From Lentibacillus daqui (GTDB taxonomy: Bacteria; Bacillota; Bacilli; Bacillales; Amphibacillaceae), in assembly GCF_027186265.1 (NCBI RefSeq), contig NZ_CP114176.1:310001-374000 (forward strand): a DNA stretch of 64,000 nucleotides. Reading direction: 5' to 3'. Within the stretch, counting starts at the first letter, position 1; each line of letters opens with the position of its first letter. The translations under genes were made by a program, and so were the position numbers. Shown piece after piece: positions 9,213 to 17,877 of this stretch. The notes beneath the pieces are model-generated. The model was not told the origin of the DNA. It searched no databases and saw only the letters and a list, made by a program, of their open reading frames with translations.

Positions 9213-10358
9213 TTATTTTTTCGTGACTTGTGACATCTGATACCAGATCGATCCTTCTGCTTTTTCACCACCCTCAATTCTTGCCAGGGCCATTTTTACC
9301 TGCATCCGTACTTCGAATTCCGGGTCATCTAATGCTTTTTTTAAAGCGGGTACGGCGGTTTCATCACCAACTTCATACAAATACATTGCAGCACGCCAAC
9401 GCACGAGGCGGTTTGGATCTGAAAGTTTATTGATCATTTCCGGGATGGCCTCGGTAAAGCCAAGATCGGATAAACAATCTCCGGCAGTACGCCTTACGTT
9501 AACTGCTTTGTCATTTAATGCTTTATATAAGTATGGTAAAACTTCGCGATCCTCAATCATGCCAAGATACGCAGTTGCGAGTCGCCGAATCGATGCCTTT
9601 TGATCATCCAGTGCTTTATCGAGAACAGCTAAATCATCAACGGTTGGATCCGCCATTTGATCAAGTGCTGCATAGCGATCTTTCCAGTTTGGGTTATCCA
9701 GCATGTCGAGTGTAACTTTCTTCCTTACCGGTCCAGTATTTTCTTCAGCATAATTATCGGATAGTGCCGCTTGAAGTAATTGCTGCAGTCGTTCTTGATC
9801 GTAACTTGCGGTTATTTCTTCAACAACTTCTTGTCCGATGGTTTCTATATCACCATAACGAGGCATCTGTTCGACCCATTTACGCTCCATCAACATATTA
9901 TCAGAGGCAGCGGAGGCTTCCATGGTTGCGTTCATGAACCGTTCCGGAAGTCCAAATCGTTGCTCACGTTCACCATCCTGCAGTTTTACCTGAACAGGCA
10001 GCTGACGAAACTTTTGGATGAATACCTTTACTTCCCCGTAATTGTCATCGGTTGGCATATGACTGGTAAACAGTTGATCCGTGTCTGTGTCTTCTTCGGT
10101 TGAGCCTAAAACATCACGTACGGCTGGCAAAATTTCCTCCCAAGCAACCCTTGGATTTCGTTCCAGTGCGATAAAATCAATAACACGATACAAACCTTTG
10201 ACCCCATTGATTTCAAACAAAGATTTGACATAATCAGGAGCATCAATGAGTTCATCATCACGTTTATAATTTTCGGTTTGACCATTAGCAAGTCGCTCAT
10301 CCACATTTATTTTCATAGAATGCGGGCTTGGTGTAGGCTCAATGGAAACGATTTTCAT
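9213..10358 (-). CDS. Conserved virulence factor C (CvfC)-like HEAT-repeat protein
   Basis: About 381 residues from the ATG at 10358. The N-terminal domain (about 1-90, with PTPSPHSMKINVD and FEINGVKGLYRVIDFIALER) resembles the NifU/Nfu N-terminal scaffold domain. A middle linker is followed by HEAT-type helical repeats (about 220-365: NPNWKDRYAALDQM, DQKASIRRLATAYLG, DKAVNVRRTAGDCLSDLG, DPNRLVRWRAAMYLYEVG, DPEFEVRMQVKMALARIE). This architecture matches staphylococcal CvfC and Bacillus homologues. The name derives from Staphylococcus; a role here is not implied. Confidence 0.82.
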   Translation of the reverse strand: MKIVSIEPTPSPHSMKINVDERLANGQTENYKRDDELIDAPDYVKSLFEINGVKGLYRVIDFIALERNPRVAWEEILPAVRDVLGSTEEDTDTDQLFTSHMPTDDNYGEVKVFIQKFRQLPVQVKLQDGEREQRFGLPERFMNATMEASAASDNMLMERKWVEQMPRYGDIETIGQEVVEEITASYDQERLQQLLQAALSDNYAEENTGPVRKKVTLDMLDNPNWKDRYAALDQMADPTVDDLAVLDKALDDQKASIRRLATAYLGMIEDREVLPYLYKALNDKAVNVRRTAGDCLSDLGFTEAIPEMINKLSDPNRLVRWRAAMYLYEVGDETAVPALKKALDDPEFEVRMQVKMALARIEGGEKAEGSIWYQMSQVTKK

Positions 10359-10488
10359 AACGATCACCCTTATTATTATTCCTAATGCGATTGTAGCAAA
10401 ATTTCGTCGGTATATCCATTGTTTAAAATGCCATGTCAGATATGTTTAATGCGGTAATGGGCAACAAATTATTTGCCAAAATGTTTGG

Positions 10489-10534
10489 GATGCACAAGCC
10501 GGTTTGTGAAATCACAAATCAGCTTGTGCATCCA
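10489..10534 (-). terminator. Long hairpin overlapping the 3' end of the SRPBCC gene
   Basis: GGATGCACAAGC pairs with GCTTGTGCATCC, with an inner GATTTGTG/CACAAACC stem. The stop codon of the minus-strand gene lies inside the structure. No clear U-tract follows, so it may be a 3' stabiliser rather than a terminator. Confidence 0.5.
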
Positions 10535-10997
10535 GCAAAGCTTGTTGATATTTCGGATAATACGCTTGCCAAACGGCAGTACGATCTTCTATAGATTGTC
10601 CGTCAAGCAATGCCTCAATCACATCTAAACAGACATGCCACCCAGCTAAATCCTTTGGTGTATGCGTAGTAACTTCATGTAAATATTCCTTGAATACAAG
10701 TGTTGAGCCACTTGCTTGAACTAATAATTCAAAGCGTACGGCGTTTTTATCCCATTCAAATGCAAAAATTCTATTGGTGACAGCTTCTGTTATTTGCATG
10801 TGCTCATAGCTGCCATCCCCGAGATTAAACAGTATCTCTCCGCCATTTTGTAACGTCTGAATTTCCAGCTCGGGAAACCATTGTTGTAATTTGTTATTCT
10901 CTGTTAAATAGGCCCACACTTCTTCCGGATCATGTTGTAACAATCGTTGATAAGTTGCAGTAAGTACACCTTTTTCTCGGTCTAATTTTGCGATCAA
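10512..10997 (-). CDS. SRPBCC (AHSA1/START-like) domain protein
   Basis: A 161-residue protein with the START/Bet v1-like fold signature: an opening amphipathic strand with HDPEEVWAYLTENNKLQQWFPELE, then FEWDKNAVRFELLVQASGSTLVFKEYL and the C-terminal helix GWHVCLDVIEALLDG. It resembles Aha1-C (AHSA1) domain proteins, a ligand-binding family of varied roles. It is a single gene with no operon partner. The specific ligand cannot be inferred. Confidence 0.8.
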   Translation of the reverse strand: MIAKLDREKGVLTATYQRLLQHDPEEVWAYLTENNKLQQWFPELEIQTLQNGGEILFNLGDGSYEHMQITEAVTNRIFAFEWDKNAVRFELLVQASGSTLVFKEYLHEVTTHTPKDLAGWHVCLDVIEALLDGQSIEDRTAVWQAYYPKYQQALLDAQADL

Positions 10998-11137
10998 TTT
11001 TATGTACTCCCTTCATTGGAAAGCAAATTTGGATATAATTAATCATAACATAGGAACAAGCAATTTCCATCATTGATGAGGGAGACCTTTTGATTTGTGT
11101 TGGCTGTTTTGATATGTTATCTTCATATCAAATGAAT

Positions 11138-11199
11138 AGGTGATGACGTTCGCCATAAAGCGTTGTTCGAGGTGTTATACAACTGATGACGTCTACCTT
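11138..11199 (+). promoter_or_regulatory. Fluoride (crcB-type) riboswitch
   Basis: GGTGATGACGTTCGCCATAAA at the 5' side and CTGATGACGTCTACC at the 3' side reproduce the crcB motif (GGNGATGGNGTTCGCC...CTGATGNC). A stem-loop lies between them and crcB genes lie downstream. It is expected to permit expression when F- is bound. Confidence 0.88.
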
Positions 11200-11245
11200 C
11201 ATTGCCCTTTTCGGAAGGGCGTTTTGAGGTAGGCGCTTTTTGTGT
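11186..11245 (+). terminator. Fluoride-riboswitch terminator
   Basis: CGTCTACCT pairs with AGGTAGGCG, enclosing an inner GCCCTT/AAGGGC stem, followed by TTTTT and TTTT. It overlaps the 3' end of the aptamer, as expected for a transcriptional switch. Confidence 0.8.
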
Positions 11246-11261
11246 TTTAAAAGGAGCAGCG

Positions 11262-11354
11262 ATGGAAAAAACTATGGAACTACAAATAAAAGGAATCAAT
11301 GAACAAATAATGAACTGGATGTGGAACAACCATATCAACGTTGCCCTGCAATAA
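11262..11354 (+). CDS. Small 30-residue ORF in the fluoride-riboswitch operon
   Basis: ATG to TAA encodes MEKTMELQIKGINEQIMNWM followed by ten more residues (WNNHINVALQ). AAAAGGAG lies 4-5 bases upstream of the ATG, as good as any ribosome site in the window. It begins after the riboswitch terminator and ends 23 bases before the first crcB, so it would be translated from the fluoride-induced transcript. It has no membrane segment; the middle could form an amphipathic helix. It could be a genuine microprotein, a translational-coupling leader, or chance. I do not recognise a family. Confidence 0.45.
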   Translation: MEKTMELQIKGINEQIMNWMWNNHINVALQ

Positions 11355-11377
11355 ACCAGTTTGAGGAGGAGTGATCT

Positions 11378-11758
11378 GTGTACTATGTTTTTCTTGTTAT
11401 ATTTGGAGTGCTGGGAGCTCTATTAAGGTATTCGATTGGATTAATGATCCAAACGGACTTTCCGCTGGCAACACTACTCATTAATGTTGCAGGCTGTTTC
11501 TTACTTGCCTTTTTAACCCAGTTTCTCAATGGAATCCCTAATTTCCCAAAAAAACTGGTTTCGGCGATCGGGACGGGGTTTGTTGGCTCATTTACGACTT
11601 TTTCCACATTTGCGTTGGAGTCTGCGGAGTTATTGAATTTAAGTGATTATATCGGTGCAGCCAGTTATATTTTGACAAGCTTAATCGGTGGTTTGCTTGC
11701 TTGTGTACTTGGTTATCGGAGCAGTGAGATATTATTGGCAACGGGAAAGGGGAATTGA
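11378..11758 (+). CDS. crcB: Fluoride channel subunit CrcB/Fluc (first copy)
   Basis: A 126-residue, four-helix membrane protein forming half of a dual-topology F- exporter. Family motifs are GVLGALLRYSIGLMI, ATLLINVAGCFLLAFL and GFVGSFTTFSTFALE, which holds the fluoride-lining phenylalanines and Na+-site segment. It starts at GTG with GGAGGAG upstream. It overlaps the second copy almost stop-to-start; such pairs form antiparallel heterodimers. It is controlled by the fluoride riboswitch. Confidence 0.93.
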   Translation: MYYVFLVIFGVLGALLRYSIGLMIQTDFPLATLLINVAGCFLLAFLTQFLNGIPNFPKKLVSAIGTGFVGSFTTFSTFALESAELLNLSDYIGAASYILTSLIGGLLACVLGYRSSEILLATGKGN

Positions 11759-11760
11759 GC

Positions 11761-12126
11761 ATGCCCATTAACTTCATCATGGTCGCGGTTGGTGCTGCGT
11801 TTGGTGTGCTTGCTCGGGCATTAACCACAAACTGGATAAAAAGGAAGTGGAATTCTACTTTTCCGTTGGCGACCTTTATCATTAACATGGCCGGTTCTTT
11901 ATTGCTGGGGTTCTTAACCGGTTTAACGATTGACAATCAATTATTACTGGTTCTTGGGACAGGCTTTATGGGTTCATTTACCACATTCTCTACGTTTAAT
12001 GTAGAGAATATCGAACTACTACAGCAGAAAAAGTATCTACATTTAATTAGTTATTTGGGGACTTCCTATGTTTTTGGTATTGTCGCTGTATTTATCGGTG
12101 TTGCAGCTGGTGATGCAGTAACCTAA
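11761..12126 (+). CDS. crcB: Fluoride channel subunit CrcB/Fluc (second copy)
   Basis: 121 residues from the ATG at 11761, two bases after the stop of the first copy; a TTG at 11755 overlapping that stop is an alternative. It carries the same signatures as copy one: GAAFGVLARALTTNWI, ATFIINMAGSLLLGFL and GFMGSFTTFSTFNVE. Four hydrophobic helices span most of its length. The pair is expected to assemble as an inverted-topology heterodimer in the membrane. Confidence 0.92.
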   Translation: MPINFIMVAVGAAFGVLARALTTNWIKRKWNSTFPLATFIINMAGSLLLGFLTGLTIDNQLLLVLGTGFMGSFTTFSTFNVENIELLQQKKYLHLISYLGTSYVFGIVAVFIGVAAGDAVT

Positions 12127-12138
12127 ATGAAGGGATAA

Positions 12139-12170
12139 AAGGCGAAATATAACATTGATTTCGCCTTTAT
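12139..12170. terminator. Bidirectional terminator between crcB and the RraA-like gene
   Basis: AAAGGCGAAAT and ATTTCGCCTTT form a symmetric hairpin flanked by A/T runs between convergent genes. Confidence 0.75.
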
Positions 12171-12192
12171 AAATCAGTTACGTGACGACTTT

Positions 12193-12672
12193 TTACGCCA
12201 ATTTCCTTTTTGCCACGACCACACCATCTTCATCAACATATACATAATCGCCGGGTGTCCAATCTACACCACCAAATGTTACTGGAATATCTGTTTCTCC
12301 ATCACCTTTCTTCTGGCTTTTTAACGGATTTTTCCCCAAGGCACGGACACCGATATCCATGTTGTTAATGTCGGCGGTATCCCTAATGCATCCATAAATA
12401 ATGATGCCGGCTAATCCCCGCTCCATGCCAATCGCTGCTAAATTATCGCCCATCAACGCACAATTTTTGGATCCGCCCCCATCAACGACAAGCACATGTC
12501 CTTTAGGAATTGTTTCCAACGCCGCTTTAACCAGGACATTATCTTCCAACACCTTTACCGTCGAAATTGGTCCGGAAAATGCTGTTCTTTTTCCAAATGA
12601 TTGAAACTCCTGCATGCATATAGATAATTCATTGGCAAATTCATCGCATAAATCAGTTGTTTTTAATGACAT
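12193..12672 (-). CDS. RraA-like protein (putative HMG/oxaloacetate-type aldolase or RNase regulator fold)
   Basis: 159 residues from the ATG at 12672 (AGGTG upstream; a GTG at 12681 is an alternative). It shows the RraA fold signatures: GPISTVKVLEDNVLVKAAL, LVVDGGGSKNCALMGDNLA and GIIIYGCIRDTADI. The Arg-Asp pair in IRD and the upstream GD are the metal and substrate positions of 4-hydroxy-4-methyl-2-oxoglutarate aldolases. Bacillaceae normally lack RNase E, so regulation of that enzyme is unlikely and an aldolase/decarboxylase role is the better guess. Confidence 0.82.
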   Translation of the reverse strand: MSLKTTDLCDEFANELSICMQEFQSFGKRTAFSGPISTVKVLEDNVLVKAALETIPKGHVLVVDGGGSKNCALMGDNLAAIGMERGLAGIIIYGCIRDTADINNMDIGVRALGKNPLKSQKKGDGETDIPVTFGGVDWTPGDYVYVDEDGVVVAKRKLA

Positions 12673-12865
12673 ATCTAACACCTATCCTTTCTTCTTTAAA
12701 CCAATTTTTGCATTTTTCATAACGAATAGCAATCAAATCAGTTTACGATATGGAAAAGAGCCTTATTATTTTCTTTCCTTCAAACAAAACCGGAGAGTGG
12801 GATATAATGGGAAACATGTTATACTGATTAGACACGAATGGAAATGAAAATGATAGGATGAGAAT

Positions 12866-14062
12866 ATGGTAAAAACAATCGATGTATATGTAAAACCAAA
12901 ACGAATAGCAAGGTATAAACAAGGCTGTTTGCCAATTCATAAAGATGACATCACAAATGCCGAGGTACTCAAGAACGAGGGAAGTATCATTTTGCTGAAG
13001 GATCAAAATCACCAATTTCTTGCCAAAGGTTACTATGGAAAACAGAATAAAGGAATTGGCTGGGTGCTTTCTCATAACCAGCAGGAAAATATTAATGACC
13101 AGTTTTTTAAAGCTAAATTGAAACAAGCAATGAGAAAGCGGCGGCATTTTTACGCTGACCCGAACACAAATGCTTTCCGTGTTTTCAATGGTGAAGGAGA
13201 TGGCATTGGCGGATTAACTATTGATTATTTTAACGGCTATTATTTGATTAATTGGTATAGTGAAGGGATCTATTCGTTCCAATCAGCGGTTATTGGAGCA
13301 TTAGGTTTACTTGATAATTATAAGGCCATCTATCAAAAACGGCGCTATGATACCAAAGGGCAATATATCGATGACGATGATTTTGTAACCGGAGATCGTG
13401 GGGAATTTCCAATTATCGTCAAAGAAAACGGCATGAATTATGCTGTTTATCTAAATGATGGGGCAATGGTCGGTATTTTTCTTGATCAGCGTGATGTTAG
13501 AAAGGCAATACGTGACCAGTATGCAAAGCAGAAGACAGTACTAAATACGTTCTCATATACAGGTGCATTTTCAGTTGCTGCAGCTGTTGGCGGTGCTTTG
13601 AAAACGACCAGTGTCGATCTGGCCAAACGGAGTAAAGCGAAAACGATTGAACAATTCAGTGTAAATGGAATTGATTTCGAACAGCAGGATATTATCGTGA
13701 TGGATGTCTTTGATTACTTTAAATATGCCAAACGGAAAAATCTCACATTTGACTTAGTGATTTTAGATCCGCCAAGTTTTGCCCGCTCCAAAAAACGTAC
13801 ATTTTCAGCGGCAAAAGATTATCCGGCCTTGCTTAAAGACACGATTCCGATCACCGCAAAAAACGGTGTGATTGTTGCTTCGATTAACAATGCGACTGTC
13901 AGCATGAAAAAGTTTAAGGGATTCATTGATAAGGCATTTAAAGAAATGAATCGCAAATACCGAATCCTGGAGACCCATTCGCTGCCTGTTGATTTCGCGA
14001 CAAGTGACGCCTATCCAGAAGGTGATTATTTGAAAGTGTGTTTCATAAAAATAATGGATTAG
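12866..14062 (+). CDS. Class I SAM-dependent rRNA methyltransferase (RlmI/YwbD-like)
   Basis: 398 residues. An N-terminal PUA-like domain (about 1-80) is followed by an EEHUD-like linker (FNGEGDGIGGLTIDYFNGYY). The Rossmann methyltransferase domain has LNTFSYTGAFSVAAAVGGA (motif I, about 226-244), the acidic strand end SVDLA, and the catalytic-region motif LDPPSFARSK at about 300-309. E. coli RlmI of this family methylates C5 of a cytosine in 23S rRNA. The exact target here is not determinable. It is a single gene with a 21-bp repeat array after its stop. Confidence 0.87.
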   Translation: MVKTIDVYVKPKRIARYKQGCLPIHKDDITNAEVLKNEGSIILLKDQNHQFLAKGYYGKQNKGIGWVLSHNQQENINDQFFKAKLKQAMRKRRHFYADPNTNAFRVFNGEGDGIGGLTIDYFNGYYLINWYSEGIYSFQSAVIGALGLLDNYKAIYQKRRYDTKGQYIDDDDFVTGDRGEFPIIVKENGMNYAVYLNDGAMVGIFLDQRDVRKAIRDQYAKQKTVLNTFSYTGAFSVAAAVGGALKTTSVDLAKRSKAKTIEQFSVNGIDFEQQDIIVMDVFDYFKYAKRKNLTFDLVILDPPSFARSKKRTFSAAKDYPALLKDTIPITAKNGVIVASINNATVSMKKFKGFIDKAFKEMNRKYRILETHSLPVDFATSDAYPEGDYLKVCFIKIMD

Positions 14063-14150
14063 TGATTGCTGAACATTGATCATTGGGGGTAATCATCGAT
14101 CGGGTAGATGAAAAAACAATTGGACGACCGGAATTGCAAGAACTGGCTAC

Positions 14151-14223
14151 AAAGTTGATCGGAAGCTTAGAAAAGTCGATCGATCAGTCCGCAAAGTTGA
14201 TCGGAAACAAGACAAAGTTGATC
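14151..14223. repeat. 21-bp periodic array 1 (four units)
   Basis: The core AAAGTTGATC or AAAGTCGATC starts at 14151, 14172, 14193 and 14214, exactly 21 bp apart, with 11 variable bases between cores. Two of the four cores are extended by GGAA. It lies between the convergent methyltransferase and thrB genes. Confidence 0.85.
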
Positions 14224-14283
14224 AAGTGCCAATAAAATCAACGCATCAAAAAACCGATCGAGACCTCGGAAAAATAAGCACAC

Positions 14284-14312
14284 TAAAAAGGCTGCGGCGT
14301 ATACTGCAGCCG
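14284..14312 (-). terminator. Terminator of the hom-thrC-thrB operon
   Basis: On the minus strand GGCTGC and GCAGCC pair, followed by TTTTTAG, just after the thrB stop. Confidence 0.8.
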
Positions 14313-14332
14313 CAACCAGAAGCGGTTTTTGT

Positions 14333-15217
14333 TCACTTCACCTGGAGACCGTTCAAATCCAATGTTAATGATAATACTTGATTGTTCGGAAACATCGGTT
14401 GGATCTGTTCAGCGATAGCCTTACCTTTATCTTTTGGAACAAAGGAGATTAATGTTGGTCCGGCGCCGCTGATTACCGTTCCATATGCTCCGTTGTTCTT
14501 TGCATGCTCTCTTATATCGTGATAGCCAGGAATAAGTGCTTTCCTGTATGGCTCATGGAATAGATCCCGTTCCATCATTTTTCCTGCTAATACATAATCA
14601 CCAGATATAAGTGCGGCAATCATCAAATGACCGACCCCGCTTGCATCAGTAGCTTCCGATCGTGTATACATTTCCGGAAGTGCGTTTCTAGCCGCTTCCG
14701 TTTTCAATTCGACATGAGGTATGTGGACAACAAGATCAAGATTTAGTTCCGGTAACTGAAAATAGTCCGTTTCTTCGCCGGTATTTTTAAGTGAGAGAAC
14801 AACACCGCCGAATAATGCAGCAGCAATATTATCGGGATGGCCTTCAATGATCGTGCCAGTATCCAATTTCTCCTGTTCCGTCATACGAAGCTCACACAGT
14901 TGATTCGCCAGTTCAATTCCGGCCATGATAGCTGAAGCACTGCTACCAAGACCACGAGCGAGCGGGATTTCACTACTTACTTCCACCTTGCATGCCGGTA
15001 ATTCCCGCTGATATATATCTGCTGTTTGTTTAGCAATTTGATAGATAAAGTGATCCTCATGATTAGTGAAAGAAGGGAGCAAATGGGAATGGTGTACAAA
15101 CTCCCATTTGTCTTGCCTTACTACCTCCAATGTTAAATAACGATTCAATGCCAGTCCAGCTGAATCAAAGCAGGGGCCGATATTGGCTGAACTGGCTGGA
15201 ACGGTGATCGTAAACAT
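14333..15217 (-). CDS. thrB: Homoserine kinase
   Basis: GHMP-family kinase of about 294 residues that phosphorylates homoserine with ATP in threonine synthesis. The ATP-binding loop is LARGLGSSASAI (about 87-97), the N-terminal motif is VPASSANIGPCFDSAG, and the C-terminal loop is YGTVISGAGPTLISF. The start is the ATG at 15217, close behind the thrC stop; an in-frame GTG at 15223 overlaps it. It is the third gene of hom-thrC-thrB, the Bacillus order. Confidence 0.95.
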   Translation of the reverse strand: MFTITVPASSANIGPCFDSAGLALNRYLTLEVVRQDKWEFVHHSHLLPSFTNHEDHFIYQIAKQTADIYQRELPACKVEVSSEIPLARGLGSSASAIMAGIELANQLCELRMTEQEKLDTGTIIEGHPDNIAAALFGGVVLSLKNTGEETDYFQLPELNLDLVVHIPHVELKTEAARNALPEMYTRSEATDASGVGHLMIAALISGDYVLAGKMMERDLFHEPYRKALIPGYHDIREHAKNNGAYGTVISGAGPTLISFVPKDKGKAIAEQIQPMFPNNQVLSLTLDLNGLQVK

Positions 15218-15219
15218 GT

Positions 15220-16284
15220 TCACTGTTTCACCACGTCTTCAATATAGGCTGTGACCGTCTCCTCATCATTAGGTAAGGATACCGGGTTAACATGCAGTTG
15301 GTCAATGGCTGTTTGCGGGTCTTTTAAGCCGTTTCCAGTTAACACAGCGACAACCTTGCTTCCTGGTTCAATCCAGCCGCTTTCACATTGTTGGATCACA
15401 CCGGCAATCGAAGCACATGAACCTGGCTCAGCAAAAATTCCCTCTTTTTTAGCTAACAATTGAAATGCATGTAGTATTTCTTCATCTGAAACTGAACCAA
15501 TCTTACCATTTGATTCATCCCGGGCTTCAGTGGCTAAGTGCCAGCTGGCTGGGTTTCCGATTCGAATTGCGGTTGCAACGGTTTCCGGCTGTTCAATTAC
15601 TTTTTTCTGTACAATGGCTGAGGCGCCCACTGCCTCAAATCCAGCCATTTTTGGAAGACTGGTTTGTTTATGTTCGTTAAGTTCTTTAAACCCTTTCCAA
15701 TAAGCACTAATATTACCGGCATTGCCAACTGGGATCGCTAAAATATCCGGTATAGTACCAAGCTGTTCATATACCTCAAAGGCAGCTGTTTTTTGTCCTT
15801 CCAAACGATACGGATTGACTGAATTAACAAGTGTGACAGGTGAATGTTCGCTCACCCGTTTAACCATTTTTAGGGCATCATCAAAGTTACCCTCGATTTC
15901 CACGATTTCTGCTCCGTACATCATTGCTTGAGCAAGTTTACCGAGAGCCACCTTACCTTTGGGGATCACAATAATCGCCCGCATGCCTGCCTGAGCCGCA
16001 TATGCAGCAGCTGAGGCGGACGTGTTACCAGTAGACGCACAAATAACTGATGTACTACCTTCTTCTTTTGCTTTTGCAACGGCCATGACCATGCCTCGAT
16101 CTTTAAATGAACCAGTTGGATTGGCCCCCTCTACTTTCCCATAAAGCTCCACACCTAATTGTTCAGAAAGGTGCGAGAAGTGGACAAGTGGGGTATTTCC
16201 TTCCTTTAATGTTAGTGAAGGAGTTTGTTCTGTTATAGGCAAATATTCTGCGTAATGTTTTAGTAGTCCTGGCCAATTGTTCAT
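15220..16284 (-). CDS. thrC: Threonine synthase
   Basis: PLP enzyme of 354 residues that converts O-phosphohomoserine to threonine. The PLP lysine lies in PTGSFKDRGM (Lys about 61). The phosphate-binding ASTGNTSASAAAYAAQAG and the C-terminal AVLTGNGLKDP are typical. Its ATG overlaps the hom stop codon (ATGA), and thrB follows within a few bases, indicating translational coupling. The length is normal. Confidence 0.95.
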   Translation of the reverse strand: MNNWPGLLKHYAEYLPITEQTPSLTLKEGNTPLVHFSHLSEQLGVELYGKVEGANPTGSFKDRGMVMAVAKAKEEGSTSVICASTGNTSASAAAYAAQAGMRAIIVIPKGKVALGKLAQAMMYGAEIVEIEGNFDDALKMVKRVSEHSPVTLVNSVNPYRLEGQKTAAFEVYEQLGTIPDILAIPVGNAGNISAYWKGFKELNEHKQTSLPKMAGFEAVGASAIVQKKVIEQPETVATAIRIGNPASWHLATEARDESNGKIGSVSDEEILHAFQLLAKKEGIFAEPGSCASIAGVIQQCESGWIEPGSKVVAVLTGNGLKDPQTAIDQLHVNPVSLPNDEETVTAYIEDVVKQ

Positions 16285-17582
16285 TTATCACCATCTCCTT
16301 CAACCCTAAATGAGCTTTCAACACTTTCTACTACATCCAGGCTGTTTAGTTGTTCCATTGATTTCTTAAAGTTTGCCAGGTCAGTCTGGTGGGTAACCAG
16401 AACAACTTCCGCAAGTTCTGTTTTACTGCGTGGTATTTGCAAGATCCGTTCAAAACTGATGTCCATTTGATTAAACAAGTGTGAAATGGAAGCGAATGCT
16501 CCAACTTCATCTTTGACATGCATGCGAATATAAAATTGGCCAAATTGTCTTTCAGGTGGAGTCGGCTCTTTTTTAAACAATGGCGATTGAAAGTTCTTGC
16601 CGTTTACACCCAACCGCATATTGGTAATAACGGTAACGACATCAGCCATGATAGCAGTGGCAGTTGGTAAACTTCCCGCCCCTGCTCCGTAAAACATAGT
16701 TTCCCCAACAGCCTCACCACTTACATATACGGCATTGTATTCATTCTTAACGGCAGCAAGTGGATGTTTATCAAACAGGAATGTTGGCTGTACATTCACT
16801 TCCACCTGCCGATCACGACAATTTGCATAACCGATCAACTTCATTTTGTAACCCAATTGTTTCCCGTATTGTAAATCAGTCAGGGCAATATCAGAAATAC
16901 CACATACTTCTACATCGGAAAGTTCGACATTGGTTGAGAAGGCAAGACGTGATAAAATCGCCATTTTGCGGGCGGCATCCAGCCCTTCTACATCAGCGGT
17001 TGGGTCGGATTCAGCAAATCCAAGTTCTTGTGCCTCTTTTAATGCATCCTCGTACGTAACGCCTTCTTCATCCATTTTTGTTAATATGTAATTTGTAGTT
17101 CCATTAACGATGCCAATTACTTGTTGGATCCGATCTGAAACGAGTCCGTCAGCAAGTCCCCTCAGAATGGGAATGCCACCTGCTACACTTGCCTCGTAAA
17201 ATAAATCACATTGATTCCTGCTTGCCATGTTCTGCAGTTCCGGACCATGCAAGGCGATTAAATCCTTGTTGGCTGTTACAACATGTTTTTTCGCTGCAAA
17301 TGCCTCCAATATATGATTTCGTGCTTCATCAATCCCACCCATTACTTCAACAACCACATCGATTTCGGGGTTATGTACCACCTCATCAGGATCGGTTGTC
17401 AAATAGGATGGATCTACTTGAACATCCCGTGCCTTCTCCAAATCTCGAACGAGCACCTTTTTAACTTCTACACCACAGCCTAACTGGTGGACGAGCTTTT
17501 CCTGGTGCTCCTCAATAAGCTTGATAACTCCTGATCCAACGACACCTAAACCTAGTAAGCCAATCGATACAGTATTTTTCAT
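16281..17582 (-). CDS. hom: Homoserine dehydrogenase with ACT domain
   Basis: 433 residues. The N-terminal NAD(P) fold opens with IGLLGLGVVGSGV (about 7-19), followed by VTANKDLIA and the catalytic region GTTNYILTKM with LGFAESDPTADVEGLDAARK. The C-terminal ACT domain (about 350-425, FYIRMHVKDEVGAFASISHLF) is consistent with feedback control by threonine. It is the first gene of the threonine operon. No T-box or riboswitch is visible upstream. Confidence 0.95.
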   Translation of the reverse strand: MKNTVSIGLLGLGVVGSGVIKLIEEHQEKLVHQLGCGVEVKKVLVRDLEKARDVQVDPSYLTTDPDEVVHNPEIDVVVEVMGGIDEARNHILEAFAAKKHVVTANKDLIALHGPELQNMASRNQCDLFYEASVAGGIPILRGLADGLVSDRIQQVIGIVNGTTNYILTKMDEEGVTYEDALKEAQELGFAESDPTADVEGLDAARKMAILSRLAFSTNVELSDVEVCGISDIALTDLQYGKQLGYKMKLIGYANCRDRQVEVNVQPTFLFDKHPLAAVKNEYNAVYVSGEAVGETMFYGAGAGSLPTATAIMADVVTVITNMRLGVNGKNFQSPLFKKEPTPPERQFGQFYIRMHVKDEVGAFASISHLFNQMDISFERILQIPRSKTELAEVVLVTHQTDLANFKKSMEQLNSLDVVESVESSFRVEGDGDK

Positions 17583-17723
17583 TTTCCCACTCCATTATCC
17601 ATAATAATACGACAATTAAATAATATATTAATAGCATTGTAAACATCTGCAACGTATATGGCAAGGGTTTTTGTTTAATTAATTGGAAAAGTGGTTGAGT
17701 AACAATTTATGGAAGGTGATCCG

Positions 17724-17810
17724 CTAAAATTTTAATGCTTCAATATATTGATTAACATCCATTTTGTTGAATTGTTTCCTTGCAGCATTATTTAGAACAT
17801 CATTGTTCAT
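17724..17810 (-). CDS. 28-residue ORF, possibly a gene remnant
   Basis: ATG to TAG encodes MNNDVLNNAARKQFNKMDVN plus QYIEALKF. The composition looks protein-like, but no ribosome site is visible and it lies downstream of a strong minus-strand terminator. It may be a fragment of a lost toxin or immunity gene. No family is recognised. Confidence 0.2.
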   Translation of the reverse strand: MNNDVLNNAARKQFNKMDVNQYIEALKF

Positions 17811-17841
17811 AGGCACTGTCTACTTATCTGGTTTAAAATTT

Positions 17842-17877
17842 AAAAACCTTGAATGGGCGTGTATCCCATCAAGGTTA
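17842..17877 (-). terminator. Terminator downstream of the DUF4274 cluster
   Basis: On the minus strand AACCTTGATGGG pairs with CCCATTCAAGGTT, followed by TTTAAATTTT. Confidence 0.75.

Noticed and set aside
11123..11338. 71-residue minus-strand frame
   Set aside because: It runs antisense through the fluoride riboswitch and its terminator.
12193..12672. RNase E regulator RraA
   Set aside because: The fold matches, but RNase E is generally missing in Bacillaceae, so the literal regulator role was not adopted.
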